Below, piece after piece: positions 60,549 through 64,000 of a stretch of DNA of 64,000 nt. Origin of the DNA: Camelus bactrianus (Eukaryota; Chordata; Mammalia; Artiodactyla; Camelidae); NCBI RefSeq assembly GCF_048773025.1, contig NW_027413957.1, positions 434,001 through 498,000 of the forward strand, read 5' to 3'. The position numbers and the translations under genes are program-made. Position 1 is the first letter of the stretch, and every line of letters begins with the position of its first letter. The notes beneath the pieces were generated by a model. The model searched no databases and was not told the DNA's origin. It saw nothing but the letters and a program-made list of their open reading frames with translations.

Positions 60549-63500
60549 AGTGCCGTTTTGAATTTCCTGCAGTTTTCACTGGAAAACCGAGTTGGAGCTA
60601 GTACATCCCCATATATATGTATTGAGTGGAATTTGCAACTGAAAAGAAACTTTGTGTGCCCAAGAAGCTAGGTGAAGGACGGCTTTCACACACACTTATC
60701 ACACAGATTGGGAATTTGGAGAGACGTTCGTTCATCTAGCAAAAAGGGAACGTGTTGCAGGTGATAATTTTACTCTGGTTTCTCAGTCTGTTTTCTAGTG
60801 CCGGTTTGAAATTCCTGCAGTTTTCACTGTAAAACCGATTTGGAGATAGTACCTTCCCTTATATATGAATGGAGTGGTGTTGAAAATGAAAGGAAAATTT
60901 TTTTCCAAACCAGCTAGGTGAAGGACGGCTTTAACACACACTTATCTCTCAGAACTAAGCATGTGGAGAGCCGTTCGTTCATCTAGCACAAAGGGAATGG
61001 GTTGAAGGAGAAACTACACTCTGTTTTCCCAGTCTGTTTAATAGTGCCGGTATGAAGTTCCTGCAGTTTTCACTGTAAAACCGAGTTGGTGCTAGTTATC
61101 CCCACATGTGTCTACGGAGTGGTGTTTGCAACTGAAAAGAAACTTTGTGTTCCCAACAAGCTAGTTGAAGGACGGCTTTCACACACACTTAACTCTCAGA
61201 ATTGAGCATGTGGAAAGACGTTCGTTCATCTAGCACAAAGGAACTGGTTGCAGGAGAAACTTTTACTGTGGTTTCTCAGTCTTTTTCCTAGTGCCGTTTT
61301 GAAGATCCTGCAGTTTTAACTGTAAAACCGAGTTGGAGCTAGTAACTCCCATATATATGTATGGAATGGAGTAGCAACTGGAAAGAAATTTTATGTTCCC
61401 AACAAGCTAGGTGAAGGACGGCTTACACACAGATATATCACACAGATTGAGCATGTGTAGAGAAGTTCGTTCATTTAGCACAAAGGGAACGGGTTTCAGG
61501 AGTAACTATTACTGTGGTTTCTCAGTCTGTTTCCTAGTGCCGTTTTGAATTTCCTGCAGTTTTCACTTGAAAACAGTGTTGGAGCTAGTACATCCCCATA
61601 TATATGTGTGGATTGGAGTTTTCTACTGAAAAGAAACTTTGTGTTCCCAACAAGCAAGATGAAGGACGGCTTTCACACACACTTATCTCTCAGTAAGGAG
61701 CATGTGGATAGACGTTCGTTCATCTAGCACAAAGGGAACGGTTTGCAGGAGAAACTTTTATTCTGGTTTCTCAGTGTGTTCCTAGTGCCGGTTTGAAGTT
61801 CCTGCAGTTTTCACTGTAAAACCTAGTTGTTGCTAGTTCTCCCCATATGTAAGTATGGAGTAGATTTTGCAAGTGAAAAGAAACTTTGTGTTCCCAACAA
61901 GCTAGGTGAAGGACGGCTTTCACAAACACATATCTCTCAGAACTGAGCATGTGGAGAGACGAACGTTCATCTAGCAAAAAAGGATCGTGTAGCAGGAGAT
62001 ACTTTTATTCTGGTTTCTCAGTCTGTTTTCTAGTGCCTGTTTGAAGTTCCTGCAGTTTTCACAGTAAAACCGATTTGGAGATAGTACCTATCCTTATATA
62101 TGTATGGAGTGGAGATGCTACTTAAAAGAAACTTTATGTTCACAACAAGCTAGTTGAAGGACGGCTTTCACACACACTTATCTCTTCAGAACTGAGCATG
62201 TGGAGAGAATTTCGTTCATCTAGCACAAAGGGAACGGTTTGAAGGAGAAACTATACTCTGGTTTTCCAGTCTGTTTCCTAGTGCTTGTATGAAGTTCCTG
62301 CAGTTTTAACTGTAAAACCGAGTTGGAGCTAGTATCTCCCTTATATATGTATGGATTGGAGTAGCAACTGAAATAAACTTTATGTTCCCAAGAAGCTAGG
62401 TGAAGGACGGCTTTCACACACACTTAAATCTAAGAACTGAGCATGTGGAGAGACGTTCATTCATCTAGCACAAAAGGATAGGTTTGCAGGAGGAACTTTT
62501 GCTCTGGTTTCTCAGTGTGTTTCCTCGTGATGGTTTGATGTTTCTGCAGTTTTCACTGTAAAACCGAGTTGGAACTATTACCTCCCCATATATATGTATG
62601 GAGAGGGGTTTGCAACTGAAAAGAAATTTTTGTTTCCAAGAAGCTAAGTGAAGGACGGCTTTCACACAATCTTATCTCTAAGAACTGAGCATGTGGAAAG
62701 ACGTTCGTTCCTCCAGCACAAAGGGAAAGTTTTGCAGGAGAAAGTTTTACTATGGTTTCTCTGTTTCCTTCTGCCGTTTTGAAGTTCCTGCAGTTATCAC
62801 TGGAAAACCGAATTGGAGCTAGTACATCCCCATATATATGTATGGAGTGGAGTTTGCAATTGAAAAGAAACTTTGTGTTCCCAACAAGCTAGGTGAAGGA
62901 TGGCTTTCACACACAATTATCACACAGATTGAGTATGTGGAGAGACGTTTGTTCATCTAGCACAAAGGGAACGGGTTGCAGGAAAAACTATTACTCTGGA
63001 TTCTAAGTCTGTTTCCTAGTGCCGGTTTGAATCTCCTGCAGTTTTCACTGTAAAACCGATTTTGAGCTGGTAATTCCCCATATATATGTATGGAGTGGAG
63101 TTTGTTACCGAAAAGAATCTTTGTGTTCCCAACAAGCTAGGTTAAGGACGGTTTCACACACACTTATCTCTCAGTAAGGAGCATGTGGAGAGACGTTCGT
63201 TCATCCAGCAGAAAGAGAACGGTTTGCAGGAGAAACTTTTAGTCTGGTTTCTCAGTGTGTTCCTAGTGCCGGTATGAAGTTCCTGCAGTTTTCACTGTAA
63301 AACCTAGTTGTTGCTAGTTCTCCCCATATGTATGTATGAAGTGGATTTTGCAAGTGAAAAGAAACTTTGTGTTCCCAACAAGCTAAGTGAAGGACGGCTT
63401 TCACACACACATATCTCTCAGAATTGAGCATGTGGAGAGAAGTTCGTTCATATAGCACAAAAAGAACGGGTTGCAAGAGAATCTTTTCCTCTGTCTTCTC

Positions 63501-64000
63501 AGTCTGTTTCCTAGTGCCGGTTTGAATTTCCAGTAGTTTTCACTGTAGAATCGTGTTGGTGCTTGTTGTCCCCTTATATATTTATGGAGTGGAGTTTGCA
63601 AATGAAAAGAAACTGTGTGTTCCCAACAAGCTAGGTGAAGGACGGCTTTCACACACATTTATCTCTCAGAACTGAGCCTGTGGAAAGACGTTCGTTCATC
63701 TAGCACAAAGGGAACGGGTTGCAGGAGAAACTTTTAATGTGGTTTCTCAGTGTTTTTCTTATTGCCGTTTTGAAGTTCCTGCAGTTTTCACTGGAAAACC
63801 GTGTTGGAGCTAGTACATTCCCATATATATTTATGGAGTGGAGTTTGCACCTGAAAAGAAACTTTGGTTTCCCAACAAACTAGGTGAAAGACGGCTTTCA
63901 CACACACATATCTCTCAGAACTGAGCATGTGGAGAGCCGTTCGTTCATCTAGCACAAAGGGAACGGGTTGAAGGAGAAACTATACTCTGGTTTCCCAGTC
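60549..64000 (+). repeat. Older 26-mer HOR, third copy cut by window end
   Basis: Fourteen monomers (starts 60,549, 60,797, 61,043, 61,290, 61,536, 61,784, 62,032, 62,280, 62,526, 62,770, 63,018, 63,265, 63,513 and 63,761) match 54,120-57,571 in order. Shared rare markers include TATGAATGGAGTGG, CCCACATGTGT, TAGCAAAAAAGGATCGTG and TTGGTGCTTGTTGTCCCC. The copy continues past the window. Confidence 0.86.

Larger units (their letters stand above)
1..64000 (+). repeat. Satellite DNA array, monomer about 247 bp
   Basis: The complete window is tandem copies of one monomer, all in one orientation. Each unit holds, in order: a start near AGTGCCGG, the block TTCCTGCAG, the short inverted repeat GTTTT-CACTGT-AAAAC, a variable part ending in an AT-rich dyad (CCATATATATGTATGG), a conserved block (GAAAAGAAACTTTGTG, CCCAACAAGCTAGGTGAAGG, a CACACACA run), then GAGCATGTGGAGAGACG, ATCTAGCACAAAGGG, and the end TCTCAGTCTGTTTCCT. 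Monomer starts measured through the window are 244-249 bp apart with no larger insertion. No gene, RNA gene or mobile element interrupts it. A centromeric or pericentromeric location is an inference from the organisation. I do not recognise the family, and it is not primate alpha satellite by eye. Confidence 0.97.

Noticed and set aside
46642-63658. Reverse-strand open frames of 60-112 codons in the old layer, all with similar peptides
   Set aside because: They are the complement of the same monomer, appear at monomer spacing, end at unrelated positions and are broken in most neighbours. This is by-product reading of a satellite and not a gene family.
1-64000. CRISPR array
   Set aside because: Repeats are directly adjacent 247 bp monomers without unique spacers, and there are no cas-type genes.
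1-64000. Primate alpha satellite
   Set aside because: The period is 247 bp and not 171 bp, and I cannot match the monomer to the alpha consensus. No contiguous CENP-B box was seen.
1-64000. Mobile element or virus-derived repeat as the source of the tandem unit
   Set aside because: No terminal repeats, target-site duplications, poly-A tail or coding domain are visible in any monomer. The unit is a plain satellite as far as the sequence shows.
1-64000. Telomeric or subtelomeric repeat
   Set aside because: No runs of TTAGGG, TTTAGGG or their complements were seen.

Overview
The whole 64 kb window is one head-to-tail satellite DNA array. I see no protein-coding gene, RNA gene, transposon or unique sequence in it. 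The monomer is about 247 bp (244-249 bp in every monomer I measured) and every monomer lies in the same orientation. About 186 monomers lie left of position 45,965 and about 73 lie right of it. This organisation is typical of a centromeric or pericentromeric satellite of a multicellular eukaryote. I cannot name the species or the satellite family. Several substitutions private to single repeat copies are C-to-T type changes at CpG sites, which suggests a host that methylates cytosines, such as a vertebrate or a plant.

Region 1 (1-45,835) is a young, highly homogeneous higher-order repeat (HOR) array. Its parent unit is a 16-monomer HOR of 3,955-3,957 bp (monomers named m1-m16 here). Fourteen consecutive HOR units are present, with 16, 16, 12, 12, 15, 12, 10, 12, 12, 12, 16, 16, 12 and 13 monomers. 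Every shorter unit can be read as the 16-mer minus a block of whole monomers, joined through a hybrid monomer (m8/m12, m8/m9, m2/m7 or m6/m9). This is the expected product of in-register unequal exchange. Six of the seven 12-mers also carry an m5-to-m6 conversion tract.

Region 2 (45,836-64,000) is an older, more diverged layer of the same family. From 45,836 to 50,169 it is close to monomeric, with small local duplications. From 50,170 onward it holds a second, degraded HOR of about 26 monomers (6,429 bp): a rearranged copy (50,170-54,119), one full copy (54,120-60,548) and a copy cut by the window end (60,549-64,000). It contains relatives of the monomers that make up the young HOR, partly in the same order, so the young array looks as if it grew out of this older layer.

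The two layers meet within a 20 bp stretch (45,816-45,835) inside an m15-type monomer. The HOR unit next to this edge is the most rearranged unit in the window. Neither end of the array is reached. The many short open frames are periodic by-products of the repeat and are not called as genes.
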